Shown piece by piece: positions 23,434-41,379 of a stretch of DNA of 64,000 nt (position 1 is its first letter; the number at the start of each line of letters is the position of its first letter). The stretch is from NCBI GenBank assembly GCA_045837725.1, contig JBEWZL010000282.1:372001-436000 (forward strand), written 5' to 3'. The notes under the pieces are model-generated. The model saw only the letters and a program-made list of their open reading frames with translations. It was not told the DNA's origin and made no database searches. Source of the stretch: Vermamoeba vermiformis. Its lineage: Eukaryota; Tubulinea; Echinamoebida. Position numbers and translations under genes: made by a program.

Positions 23434-24380
23434 ATGGCCACAGCATTAACTGGATTAGAATACATCAAAGGTAATTTTTGTGGGCCATTGACTAATGAAA
23501 TAGGATAATCCTTCAATAACATTAGTAATATACACTAACAATTTAATTCTAGGCACTCCGATCGACATCCAAGCAAGTAAAGGCAAAAAAGTTCTCGTCG
23601 TAGAATTTTGGGCTACTTGGTAAGTGTCAAAATGAAATATGATTGTTTAAATATTACATATTGTAAATATTCCATGATTGTAAAATTACATTAGCTAAAT
23701 TTCATCAAGGTGTCCTCCGTGCCGCTCATCTATTCCACACTTGACTGAATTGCAACACAAATACAAGAGCAAAAATGTCGATTTTATTGGCATCACTAAC
23801 GAGGAGAATATGCAGGTATGTAATTGCGGATCTGGAAAGACCTGGATCTGCCACTAACCCTCATTGCAGACGGTGAAGAAATTTGTCGATAGCATGGGCT
23901 CCAATATGGAATACGCAGTGGCAGTCGACGTTGAGGGCGATGTATATTCAAGTACGTAGTATTGTTTTGAGTTATCAGCTGCAGAGTACTAACGCTAGAC
24001 TGCTAGACTACATGACCAAGTACCACGTGTCAGGTATACCCCACGCCTTTGTAGTCGACAAGGACAGCAAGATCGTGTGGCACGGACATCCGATGGAGCC
24101 ACAGTTCGAGCAGAGCATTCAACAAGCTGCACTCGACCTCGCCAAGGCCTCGCACGTGCCAGAACCAGTGCCACAATCGCGCAAAGAGCTCGAAGGCATG
24201 AGTGTCGGTCAATTGAAGAAGATATTAGGGTATGTAGCTCTGTACTAGCACTCTACTGTTGTCAGTAACTGAACTGGATCGCACTTTAGATCGCACAATG
24301 TTGGCTACACGGACTGCATTGAGAAGTCGGAGCTCATCGATCGCATTGAATCTGCGATCATGAAGAAGCAAGAAAGCTAA
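23434..24380 (+). CDS. Thioredoxin-like protein with C-terminal SAP-like domain
   Basis: Six exons (23434-23470, 23553-23619, 23710-23815, 23870-23951, 24007-24229, 24290-24380) give 201 aa. A TlpA/peroxiredoxin-like thioredoxin fold occupies residues 1-140. Its redox motif WCPPC is split by an intron after the second base of the Trp codon. The cis-Pro loop is GIPHAFVVD. The last 40 residues (MSVGQLKKILGSHNVGYTD onwards) resemble the helical SAP-like domain found after redox domains and in RNF34-type proteins. It is expected to act as a cytosolic thiol-disulfide oxidoreductase or reductase; no signal peptide is visible. The thioredoxin assignment is firm, the partner unknown. Confidence 0.8.
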
Positions 24381-24539
24381 GATTAGACCTGCTAATCAAC
24401 CCCTGTACATACGAACCAAATCCGATAAATTATCAATTTTATTTAGTCGCGTGTTTTTAGGTCTGCCTGTCCACAGTAATGTTTTGCTCGCGAGCACCTA
24501 AAAGCTAAGCATTACAACACAACCAACAACGATATAATC

Positions 24540-25852
24540 ATGGAAGGTGGTATTTTCTCGATCTGCAATCCTCTTTTGGACATCTCTACCCACGCTGATC
24601 AAGCTCTCTTGGACCAGTAAGTTGATTCTAATTAATATGTAAATAATAATATATCGCGTGATCGAATAAAACTGGTTCCGTTTCTCTTTCTCCGATCGGA
24701 TTTGTTATGAATAATAATTATAATAATCAATTTAATTTAGATACAAATTGACTTTGGGTACTGCCTGCTTGGCTGATAAGTCACACCTTCCTTTGTAAGT
24801 AATAATTGCCGAGTTGTAACGTCTGCATCCCACTAACGGATCGCAAGGTATGACGAGATCGTCAAGCACAAGGACGTCGAATATATCGCTGGTGGTGCTT
24901 CTCAAAACACCATTCGTGCCGCTCAGGTATTAACTCTGTAATTAATACAAAACTTATCAACTGACTCGTGGTGACAGTGGATGTTGCGCGATATTGCTCC
25001 TAACGTCACTCACTACGTCGGTTGTGTTGGCAATGATGAGAACGGTCGTCGTTTGAAGACTGAGGCCGAGAAGGACGGTGTTAACGTGCACTACATGGTC
25101 ACCAGTAAGTCGATCGAACTTTCTCGAATATTTAATTCTCGATCTAACGCCTCGCAGACACTGAGCGCACTGGTACTTGCGCTGTCTTGGTCAAGAACCA
25201 CGAGCGCTGCCTCGTTGCTAACTTGGCTGCTGCCAACTTGTACGACATTGCTCACTTCCGCGAGGAATCCACTCAAAAGTTGTTGCACGCTGCCAAGTAC
25301 TACTACGCCACCTCGTTCTTCTTGACTGTCTGCCCTCAAGCCCTCGTTGAGCTCGGTCAACACGCCGCTGAGAGCAACAAGTTGTTCGCCTTCAACATTG
25401 CTGCCCCCTTCTTGGTCGAATTCTTCTGGGACAAGATGCAAGAAGTGTTGCCCTACGCTGATGTGGTCATGTGCAATGACAGCGAGGCTGCTGCTTTTGG
25501 CAAGCGTCAAGGCTGGAACGAGAAGGACCTGAAGGACGTTGCTCAACGCCTTGCTGGTCTCCCCAAGAAGAACACTCAACGCGAGCGCATGGTGATCTTC
25601 ACGCAAGGTCCCAATCCCACCATTGTCTACTACAACGGCAAGGTGCACGAATTCGCTCCTGTCTTGTGCCCTGACTCTGAAATTGTAGACTTGAACGGTG
25701 CTGGTGATGCCTTCGCTGGAGGTTTCATGGCCGGTGTCTACTTGAACAAGAGTGTTGAAGAGTGTGTCCGCGCTGGTCACTACTGCGCTTACGAAGTCAT
25801 TCGCAGATCTGGCGCCACTTTCCCTGCTGTCTGCAGCTTCAAGTGGAACTAA
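24540..25852 (+). CDS. ADK: Adenosine kinase
   Basis: PfkB-family kinase converting adenosine and ATP to AMP and ADP in purine salvage. Exons 24540-24616, 24741-24794, 24848-24926, 24978-25104 and 25158-25852 give 343 aa, the standard length. Conserved parts are CNPLLDIS, YIAGGASQNTIRAAQWML, YVGCVGNDENG, and the catalytic signature DLNGAGDAFAGGFMAG with the base Asp. The C-terminus GATFPAV is typical. Codon use is strongly biased to C-ending codons, suggesting high expression. It converges with the LRR-PP2C gene, 74 bp apart. Confidence 0.97.
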
Positions 25853-25926
25853 ACTTGTTATTTTTTGTATTTAAACGCGAAGATTCTCATCACATAATTT
25901 GGGGTGTTTATTTACATGAGATATGA

Positions 25927-28900
25927 TTACAGCACATTCTGTAGTCCAACAACTATCACCGATATGTTGTCGCCACTACCGAGTTGAAAAGCAGCATCGC
26001 GCAGCACTGCGGCTGAGCGCTTGTAATTGCCTTGGATCTGTTTGTCTTTCAGAACTAGCTCTGCAGCACGTTGGTCATCAATCACGTCCCACAAACCATC
26101 GCACGCTAGTATTATGAACTGCTCATCAGTGAGTCGAATCTGATTGATGAATGGTGCATACGACACGTAAGGTTGATACGGATTGTCACCAATAGCACGT
26201 GCCACTGCAATGTTTTGACCTGTGTTGGTTTGAATGCGGCCCTGTGTAATGTTAGCTATTGAATTGTTATCGCTGGGTATCCATGCAGCTTACATTATCC
26301 GAGACTACACCGCCAAGATATTGCACGCGCATTCTTTCTGATCGTTGCAGTGGCTTGTGATCACGTGTTTGGCGTCTAAAGCTCGGTTAATAAGGGAGTC
26401 AAAGATGTACTGTCAGTGCTACTTACACTGCTGTCTCGCCACCATACGACACGGCGCGAGCATCACCGCAGTTTGCAAACCAAACGTAATTCGATTCCTT
26501 GCCAGTACCAATGTACTGCTGTATTAGCACAATACATGCTGTGCAGCCTGAGCGATAGCCCTTCTCGAGTACTTGATTTGAGGCTTGTTCGAATGAGTGA
26601 AACAGCGCTCGTTTGATCTGTTTCGTGTATTCGTCGTTCTTATTCACGAGTCGCTCGTCATCGTAGCCCTCGTAATAGTCATAATAGTCCATGTTCTTTA
26701 GGTCAGTACATTCTTCAGATTCAGCAGCTGATTTGGTGCCAGAGCGTGGTCCTTGCTCGCTGCTGCCAATGCTCGAGGTGCTCACGCGATTGCCAGGAGG
26801 TCCTAAATCAGAACCAAACAACTCGCTGTCCGAGAATGTCGACTCTTCTAGCGGGTTCTTCAAATACTTTTCGAGCAGTTTGTGGTAATTGTTCGCACAA
26901 AACTCGGCGGCATTGCTGTCAGAATGACCGTCAAAGACCGCAAACAAGTGGAAGGTGTAGTCCGCGTCAGTGTAGAAGTGATCCATCATCAGCACAGTGT
27001 CTTCCATGGTCGGTCTGAATCCCTTCATCTCCGAGACTGACACTTCAAACTTGAGTTTTTTCTTGTCCTTGTTCTTCTTGCGCTTAGTAACATTTTCAAT
27101 GGGTCTATATTGGACCACTGTGCGCGGGGACTGCGGTGGCGGAGGATCAACTACAAACTCTTCTTCGACTGCATTTGATGTGTCACTGCGAGGAGTGGTG
27201 GCAGGACTGTTATCGACGAATGCGCTTGCATTGCCGCCCGACTTGCCCGCACTCAAATTGCGCGTCAACACAATCTTCTTGACTCGCTTGCTGCCTTTGC
27301 TCTTTGGTGGATTATTAACATTGGTGTTGTTGACATTTACATTGGTATTGTTGGTGGTATTATTGTTCGTGGTGCCACTTCTCTCTGAGCTGTCGGTACT
27401 GGCGGCAACGCTCTTTGAGGATTCGTTGGTGGATTTGGACTTTTTGTTCTTTTTCTGCTTCTTTCTCTCGACGCGATCACTCTTTGGTGTGCGGTGTTTT
27501 TTCTTGTTGATTTTGGTGTCTAAATTACCCGTGGATCTGTTGCCCTGCAGCACTCCTGGCTGCGGCTCTGACATATTCAATGAAGTCGGTTCCACTTCCA
27601 TATTGTCGTCATTGCTGGGCTGAGACTTGTTCGGGAATTTTGGTAGTTTGCCAGCAGGTTCACTCAAACTCTTGCGCATGCGTTTAGTGGGCACTTCAGT
27701 CACATCGGCCAAGGCAGCGCTTGGTGCACGAGCTAATTGATTGCCAGCTAAGGACACCCAACGAAGGTCTGTCATCGTTGTTAGTATAGTTAAGGTAAAT
27801 AATCAAGTGATGTGCTCACCAAATAAATAAGAGACTGAAGGTAGTTCGCGCAGTCCGCAAAAAGATAATTTCATGTGTCGCAGAGAGCTGCATTCAAACA
27901 GTGACTTGGGCAGATTGGTCAACAGCCTATTGAACGACAAGTCCAAGTACCGCATGTTGTGCAGCTGACTAATCTCTGCAGGCACGTGGGTCAATTGATT
28001 GCCGTTCAGACACAGCTCGTCCAATGAAGTGATCGTGCCAAGTTCAGTGGGCAAATCGAGTATCTTATTGAAGCCGAGGTCCAAATAGTGCAGCTTGGAT
28101 AGCTCTGTAATCCACGTAGGTAGAGAGGTAATGCTATTGCCGCACAAATTCAATTCCTTGAAAACAGTCAGAACGGTGGATAATTAATATTGATATAGGT
28201 CTCACCTCGATGTTTATGAGCGAAGAGAACTGAGCAGGAATCGACGAGAACTTGTTATTACTAATATGAACAGCAACGAGTGACGTCAGCGATGTGAGTG
28301 AAGAGGGCAATGAGGTGAGTTGATTGAACCCCGCACTGAATTTGCGCAGTCGTGTGAGCTGCGACAGTTCTTTCGGCAAGTGTGTGAACTCGTTGCCGAA
28401 CAACCGCAATTCACCAATGACTTCAAACGCTGGCCAAAAGCTGTCTGGGAAACTTTTGGCGTGCAGTTTGTTGGCACTCAAAGATATGCCTTGTAAGCGG
28501 TTCAAACGGTGCGGGAACTCGGGCAACAATTCTAATTGATTGCCGTCGAGAAAAATCTAGCGCGTTGTTAGCACTTCGTCAATTGATTATGCATAAATAC
28601 GTACTCGTTCTAAATGAGTCAATTGTCCAAAATCATCTGGCAAAGTCTTCAAGCGGTTGAACGCGAGATTGATTTCATCAAGTCGTGTCAATTGACAGAA
28701 CTCATCGGGCAACTGTTGCAGACAGTTGTTGAAGAGTGGCAGTTTGCTCAACAGAGCTAATTTGCCAATGTTTGGATGTAAGCTCGTCAATCGATTGTGA
28801 TCCAACACAAGCTCGTTCAAACAGCTCAACAGTCCAACGCCTGCTGGCAGTCCTTTGATCAGATTATAAGACGCGTTTAAATACCGCAAGTTGGTCAGCT

Positions 28901-29858
28901 GTGATATTGCTTCGGAAATATTTGTGAGGTAATTTTTGCTGAGATCCAAATGTGTCAACTGTCGACAGTCAAATACAGCCAGTGGTAGTGATTTGAGTTG
29001 ATTGGACGCCAGTACAAGTTTGCTGAGTCGATGGAACTCGAAGCTCGACGGCAGTTCTGTGATGAAGTTGTGCTGCAGTTCTAGCTCTTGTAGGGCAGTG
29101 GCGCGAGACAATGTCGCGGGCAAGGTACCCAGTTGATTGCGACCGAGTCTGAGAACAGCGAGATTGGGTGAAAACAAGGCAGGCAGTGAGCGCAAGAGAT
29201 TGCCACTCATGTCCAGTCGCGTCATGTGCACGAAGCTGTCAAACACTTCTGGGACTTGTTGCAGCGCATTGTTCTAGATTAAACGTTAGTATTTATTGAT
29301 ATCATAAGAAATCGTCAGTAGATTAATTGTTAAATATTTTAATACGAGTCGGCATAATTGTGTTGATGTGATTAGGTGTCAAAAATAGGTGATGATTCAA
29401 TAAAACGGAAAAGAAATTAAAATTATTAACGCCCTCAATAGTCACTGTTATCTCGTGTAGACATTAAATAAAACAACTACGATCAATTAATTTACATTAT
29501 TTTAAATATTTACCTGAAGATCGAGTAGTGTTAGGGAGGTTAAGTACTGAATTTCTGGGCATATTGAGCTTAGCCTATTGATTGCCAATATAAGTTGATT
29601 AAGATTCACGAGGTATTTAATCTCCACGGGCAAAAACTCCAGTTTGTTGCCGCTAGCATCCAAAACTTCCAAGCCTTTCAAATATTCAATTTCTTTCGGT
29701 AGATACGTAACATCGTTCATCATTAATCGCAGTTCTCGTACTTCTTCGTTGAATTTGCGCACAACGGTATCAAGCGATGCTAAGCGGTTATGACTAACAT
29801 TCAGCTTAGATTCGCCGCGCTTTGACTCCTTCTCTCTTTTGCTTGCTTCGATACCCAT
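25927..29858 (-). CDS. Leucine-rich repeat PP2C protein phosphatase (PHLPP-like), probably N-myristoylated
   Basis: Seven exons (29514-29858, 28605-29273, 28206-28556, 27820-28156, 26427-27768, 26294-26375, 25927-26241) give 1146 aa. About 24 leucine-rich repeats fill residues 20-590 (unit LxxLxLxxNxLxxLP). A Ser/Asn/Lys-rich linker follows, then a PP2C domain from about 808. PP2C motifs are RPTMEDT, VFDGHSDSN (DGHS in place of DGHG), ACDGLWDV and GSGDNISV. The start MGIEASKREK offers Gly2 with a small residue at position 6, fitting myristoylation. Domain order resembles PHLPP, without a visible PH domain. It is likely a membrane-tethered Ser/Thr phosphatase in signalling. The 240-nt intron 1 is unusually long here. 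Confidence 0.87.
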
Positions 29859-30066
29859 TATACTCCACTAATTTGCATGATTAATAAATATACTTGAGTT
29901 CGTTTCGAATCTTTTGAAGGAACCGTTGTGTGCGCTGGATCAAAAGCGAGGGAAAAATAACCAAAAAAATTCCAACCGAACCATTTGGCTCAAGCTGACG
30001 ATAATATCACAAAGGACAATATAGTGCTCTATTTTTATTGCCCAGCCATATATACAATACAGCAAC
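29859..30066. promoter_or_regulatory. Short divergent promoter between LRR-PP2C and the gene at 30067
   Basis: The two start codons are 208 bp apart. CATATATACAAT at about 30047-30058 sits very close to the right-hand start codon. Confidence 0.4.
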
Positions 30067-31521
30067 ATGTTTCGAGCTGGATCTAGGAGTGTGATCCAAG
30101 TCATACTCCGACCACAGAATGGAGCAAATAAATTGAAATTGGCGTCTCTATTTAATAAGAACAATAAAGTTATTAGTCGAGGTATGTGCTGTGACACAGA
30201 GGGCGAATCCGATTTTAATCAATTATTTGCTTTTTTTATCGCCTATTTGTAATCGAATAATTATTGCTCTTGTGCCAAAATATATTACTATTGATAGTTA
30301 CAAGAAATACACGAGATTTGAATTTTAAATTAATTTGAGTTCATTTTATTGCAGCTCTGACGACACTGATCTCGAAAAAGAAATCTCTACTCGTCCAAAA
30401 CAATGCACTAAATGAATATACGTGTAAGTCATTCCAATCATTTAAATCCGTTTTCTTATCAACTATTTCAAGATCTACGCGAGTCACGACAGCCGTGGTT
30501 TGGTCAATATCGAGGCTACGTAGACACCAACAAAGAACAAAAGAAGGACACTAAAGACAAACCAAAGGACGAAGAAGACGAGGAGATGGAGACTAAAGGC
30601 AAAGAAGAGGACGAGGCAAAGCCTGACGCAGAAGAAGCAGCACAAGCAGGACAATACGGCGGTGCTGGTGCAAGTGTATTTATGGGCTCACTTTACTATC
30701 TAGTTACGCGCCAAGAAATGGAGAGCACGAAGAAAGACACCAATGCGGTGCTGATGCTCGATTTGGCGAACAGACGTCGTGTTGAAGAACAAGCGTCAAT
30801 CATGCGCCTCAATCGCGCTGAAACACTACGCGACCTGACAACGCCGACCACAGATATCTCGAACAATTACTTTGCGTTCAATCCTGAAGTCATCTCATTT
30901 AAACGAGCGGCAGAGCTGATGAAAGACAACAGCAACATTCCCACTCTGTTGGAGAGCGGTGCAATTCGTCGTGTCACAGACCCCGAAGAAATTGCAAAGA
31001 TTGAACAAATGAATGCCGGTGAGGAGCTCGAGTTCAAAGTCACCGAAAGGATGGTCACTCGTACACACCCCAACATCCACGCAGCTGCCACGGCATGGTT
31101 ACGCAAACCTGAAAACCATGGATTGCGTCGCATGATATTCCCTCGCAAGCCTCGATGGCGAATGGGTTGGTACTCAGGTTTCCTTTGGGATCTCATCAAA
31201 GCCCGTCTCATCTACGCACCTCTGCTCGGCATGATTGCAGGAATAATAGCCAGTGCACTGCTATTGTTGTGGCTCCTTTTCAGCAAGAAGTCGCACTATT
31301 ACATTGGCCGCCTCACAACCAACATCAAGGAGACTCTGTTCGCCACGGCGTCAGTAGTACTGCCCGTCAATCTACCTACACCAGAACGCGATTACAACGC
31401 ACTGCGAGAAACTATTTATCAAGAACTGGTCGATGAGGGCTACGTCGTGCTGCCTGAAGAAATTGATCCGGAACCAAACCCTGATGAACCGAACGACAAC
31501 GAACAAACTGACTCCGCGTAA
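30067..31521 (+). CDS. Unrecognised protein, probably mitochondrial, with a hydrophobic hairpin
   Basis: Exons 30067-30181, 30355-30423 and 30473-31521 give 410 aa. I do not recognise the family. The first 40 residues (MFRAGSRSVIQVILRPQNGA onwards) are Arg/Lys/Ser-rich without acids, as in a matrix-targeting presequence. An acidic/basic low-complexity segment follows (about 85-125), then a helical region, a conserved-looking RKPENHGLRRMIFPRKPRWR stretch, and a hydrophobic region at about 285-315 (LLGMIAGIIASALLLLWLLF) that could form one or two membrane spans. The C-terminus is acidic. Inner mitochondrial membrane is the best guess for location. It is convergent with the kinase gene. Confidence 0.7.
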
Positions 31522-31659
31522 TAAACTCTGTGTTATATAGCTTTATTTAACTCGATTGAACAGCTATTTATTTAATATAACAAACAAGGTAAAATCACAG
31601 AGTGGGTGCAGGGGGTATGGTCGCGAACAATAATAATAAATAACGCTAGCAGTGAGTTC

Positions 31660-34422
<2,763 letters not shown>

Positions 34423-34826
34423 TTCTGTTTATTCGTCCAATTAGCACTGCTTTGCAACTGTGATATCGATAAGCTGATGATAATTTGAAGTATTAAGATG
34501 TGGTGCGCTGTTGGTTCTCGCTGTGTGATTGCCGAAACTGGTGCAATTTAATATCTCCGGGTCCGATCTCGAAACTAACCGCCAAAGTTTGCAATCTTGG
34601 GTAAGTTAACCAATAGTATGTTAAAAATAAGCTTAGGAGGTGGAAAGCCATTCGTTTAATCACAAATCTCCAAGATTGCTGCGAAATCTCCACCCGAACG
34701 AAACGATTGGTCAAAATTATTTATCAATTTTATTGACAACTTTTGTTGTTGCCCTTTAGTTCCCTTCTGCTTTCTGGTCAGTTGTTCTTTTTAGTTCCCC
34801 GAGGATAATATAGTGCGTGGTGAATA
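34423..34826. promoter_or_regulatory. Divergent promoter region between the kinase and RPL23A
   Basis: A 404-bp region between two start codons. An ORF of 73 codons on the minus strand has no support. CGAGGATAATATAG just upstream of the ribosomal protein start may be a core promoter element. Confidence 0.35.
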
Positions 34827-35681
34827 ATGCCTCCTAAGCAAACTCAAGGTAATTATTCACCCATAGTGGACAGACGATGATTCTCAATGACGAACCAGAT
34901 GAACCGATCAACAATAATATTTTGAAATTAATATGTTATTTAATTATTACGTATTTTAATAGCTCCAAAAAATACGTATTTATCGCGATAGCATATAATT
35001 ATACTATTATTATTACGTATTTTATTTTACCAATTATTAGATTTAAATATCGTTGGCAAATAATAATAATTGTTATTGGTGCAGATAACAAACAGGCCGC
35101 CAAGCCCCAACAAAAGAAATCTGGTGCCAAGAAGGTCACCAAGAAGCCTGCCTCTCAGGCCTTGAAGGCTCAAAAGGCCGTCAAGAAGGGCACTAACACT
35201 GGTCGCGTCCGAAAGGTCCACACCTCTGTTCACTTCCGAAGACCCAAGACTTTGGAGCTTGCTCGCAACCCCAAATATCCTCGCAACTCCGTCCCCAAGA
35301 AGACTGCTCTTGATCAAGTGAGTATCCGATGCGATCTAACATTAATTATTAATTTATAAATACCGAATAATAATTATAATGTATATTCAACCATGTATCA
35401 ACATGTATGTATTCTAAACGAAATACTAGTACTCCGTCATCAAGTACCCCGTCACCACCGAAACTGCCATGAAGAAGATGGAGGACAGCAACACTTTGGT
35501 TTTCCTCGTTGATGCTCGTTCCAACAAGAAGCAAATCAAGGATGCCGTCAAGAAGATGTACGAGATTGAAGCTCACCACGTCAACACTTTGATCAGACCC
35601 GACGGTCAAAAGAAGGCTTACGTCAGAGTGTCCCCTGATCAAGATGCTATGGATATTGCCTCCAAGATTGGCATTTTGTAA
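34827..35681 (+). CDS. RPL23A: 60S ribosomal protein L23a (uL23)
   Basis: Large-subunit protein at the peptide exit tunnel, docking site for SRP and NAC. Exons 34827-34848, 35085-35317 and 35430-35681 give 168 aa. The basic N-terminal tail ([20 protein letters not shown]) precedes the uL23 core, with [20 protein letters not shown] and [20 protein letters not shown]. The first intron follows codon 7, as is common in ribosomal protein genes. It is 236 nt and very AT-rich, and its second half stays open in frame with exon 2. Codon use is strongly biased. It converges with the filamin gene, 68 bp apart. Confidence 0.97.
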
Positions 35682-35749
35682 ACATTTTCGATAATAATAA
35701 AGGAGGAATATAAAAAATAGGCTTTGGATCTTTCATTTATTCGTACAAA

Positions 35750-38170
35750 TTAAATATTGAAAACTTGGGACAATGGGAAGCCAGCTAATGATTTACCATC
35801 CAACTGAACGTCCAAAGTGTTCTTACCACTGCTTACTGCGTACTCGATTGTGTACGTTCCGTTTTTGTTGTCAGTAATGTTTGTGGACAGATTGCCGCTT
35901 TTTGCGTTGTGGCAAACGGCCTTCAATCTCGCGCTATCGCCGCCTTCTTGTTTCTGCTTACCGCTTTTGGTGACGACTTTAACCACCATGCTGCACCGGG
36001 CTACTTCGACAGTTTTGATGTCTACGACAATGTGAGCGAATGTCAAATGTTGGAACGTTGGTAGCTAACACTCACCTTCAAAGCAACGAACAGCAAATGG
36101 ACTTCCTGAAATGTGGCTACCACCAACGCGAACGCTAATTTTGTAGTCGCCTGCTTGTGTCAAGCTATAGAAAACTTTGTAGGTGCCATCATTGTTGTCT
36201 TCGACACGTGCGGTGGCTACCGAGGGACCATCAATAGTAGCGTCAAACTTATCGCCGCCCGTCTTAATGCGTTGGCCACTAGCATCGTTAGCAACGACAG
36301 TGAATGAGTAAGTACGCAAGTCACTGGCTTCGGTCACGAGACCCTCCACAACAGTCTTGGACGCATTGGGGGCTAAATTTACGATTAGAATTAACAACAA
36401 AGATGCTCAGTTTACTTACTCGGTTTGGTTGGTTTGGGCTCTTCTTTGGGCTTGGGTTCTTCTTTGGGCTGGACCGGTGTGGTGGGCTTTGGTGCAGGCG
36501 TGGAGACGGGCGTTGTTGGTGTCGGTGCTGAAGTTGCTGCTGGCGAAGAAGGAGCAGCACCACTGGGGACTGACCCGTCGGCTAGGGAAATAATGTTGGT
36601 ACGGTATGTATAACATGCCACCGAGTCTTACCGTTAGTGACAATCAAAGGTAGAGGACCTCCAACAACTTTGCCGTTGAATTGAACTTCCATGAGATACT
36701 CGCCAGCTTGTTTGGGAGTGAAGCCGACCGTGAATGAGCCGAGCGTGCCACCGATAATCTTTGCGGTGATTTTCTTGTCTGGTCCGTGGAACAACATCTT
36801 TAACGAATCTGTGCTGCAGTTTTTGGGTGGCTGACCGTTTTCACGGATGACAGCGGTGAACATTGTAAGAGTGCTGACTTTGGTCTTCGAGGCACCTTCT
36901 CCTTTCAATTGGACGGAGTAACCTAATGAGCCGTTAGCATTGTTACGTCAGGCCGTTAGGTCGTACCTGATTCGTCGACAATTTCTACTAAGGGCTTGGG
37001 AGGCTGTGCTGCTTGTTCTTCCATAATTTTCTTCAATCTGTGCAAAAGTTAGCATTGAACAACAGTGCAATGAGCATTACCTTTCAGCATCAGCTTTGCG
37101 CTTCTCTTCGCGCTCTTTGGCCTCTTGTTCAGCCTTTGCTTTACGAGCGGCGAGCAAGGCAGCCATTTCGTCGTCTCGCTTCTTGCGCTCAGCCTCTGAC
37201 ATCGTGGACTGCACAAATGTCAAACGGTGTCAAAGATGGAAGGAGATTAGTTCGCTTACCTCAGCAGCGGTAGTTTCGAGGTTCTTTTGTCGTTTCAAGA
37301 AAATTTCTTCACCTTTGCTCGTCGGTACAGAGGCGCCTAACTTGCCGGCTTCTCCTGACATTCTAATTGCCCATTATTATTATTTAAATGTCAAACGAAT
37401 TGATCGATAAATTCCCACCTAGCTTTGTATTCGTCGAGTTTCTTCTGCATTTCAGCCTCGTCATATTTCTTGGTCCATTCAGCGCTTGGGAAGAATCCGG
37501 GAATGTTATTCTTGAGGGCATCGTACAGCCTGTGTTCGAGATTATTACGAGATTCTGTTTGTACTACCTCTTTACAACTTACACTGAGAGGTAAAGGGCA
37601 ATGCTCTTCTCTTCTTGGAAGTCAACGCAGTCTTCAGGGTCAAGGTATGGCTCGACAGACAATTCATTTTCGGCAAACTTAAAACCAAAGAAATTAGATG
37701 CGGCCATTAAAATTGCAAAATTTAGTATTAAAGAGATAAAAATGCTATAATACAACGGTACTGTGACGTACGTTAAATGCAAGCTTAAAATTGTTGAGTC
37801 TGTCAGCTCGTGTGTCAGTTTTGAGCGTGTTGGGTGAGGGAAACTTGTCAGGGAAGTACCTATAGGAAGGAGTTATATTTTATGTATTTTTCAGTGCATT
37901 TTGAGTGGTAAATTTGCTAAATTCTTGCAATACAAGCAGCATCTGTCACAGATCAAGATATTTTTTAATTTATATTTGTGTTCTCGGAAACGTACGTATG
38001 AATTAAGGCACAAAACGCGAGTCCATTGGCCCAGGAGTCTAAATTTCAATATTAGTGCGATGTTTTTGTGTGCCAGCGAATCTGATCTTGCCTGTGAGGT
38101 CCGATACCGGTTGGACGTTGTCAAATCCACGCGTGTATCTGTTTGCCCAGCGCACTAAACCGTCGGTCAT
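35750..38170 (-). CDS. Actin-binding protein with one calponin-homology domain and three filamin repeats
   Basis: Twelve exons (38092-38170, 37996-38038, 37772-37859, 37583-37677, 37419-37529, 37260-37362, 37081-37208, 36967-37037, 36632-36922, 36420-36581, 36076-36372, 35750-36021) join in phase to 579 aa. A single CH domain, CH2-like, spans 1-110 (LVRWANRYTRGF, SWANGLAFCALIH, YLDPEDCVD). A charged helix follows (about 150-235), then a filamin/ABP280 Ig repeat (240-335), a Pro/Lys/Glu linker with PKEEPKP repeats, and two more filamin repeats (391-579) with DNNDGTYKVFYSLTQAGDY-type strands. Usual filamins have two tandem CH domains. An actin crosslinker or scaffold is inferred. Intron 1 uses a GC donor. 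The start is 92 bp from the Afg2 start. Confidence 0.85.
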
Positions 38171-38262
38171 TGCGATACGTAAATTTAATTAAGTTGTTGT
38201 TGACCTCTGAGGAATAATTTGAAATTTGATGTCCTTCCGGCATTTACATTTTCGATCGGAAA

Positions 38263-41318
<3,056 letters not shown>

Positions 41319-41379
41319 AGTGCGAAAAAAACAACAATTAACTGTACAATTTATTTTTGTTTTTGACACGTGCTGCACA

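Noticed and set aside
34849-35084. C/D-box snoRNA in the RPL23A intron
   Set aside because: ACGATGA resembles a C box with one mismatch, but no matching D box or terminal stem is evident.
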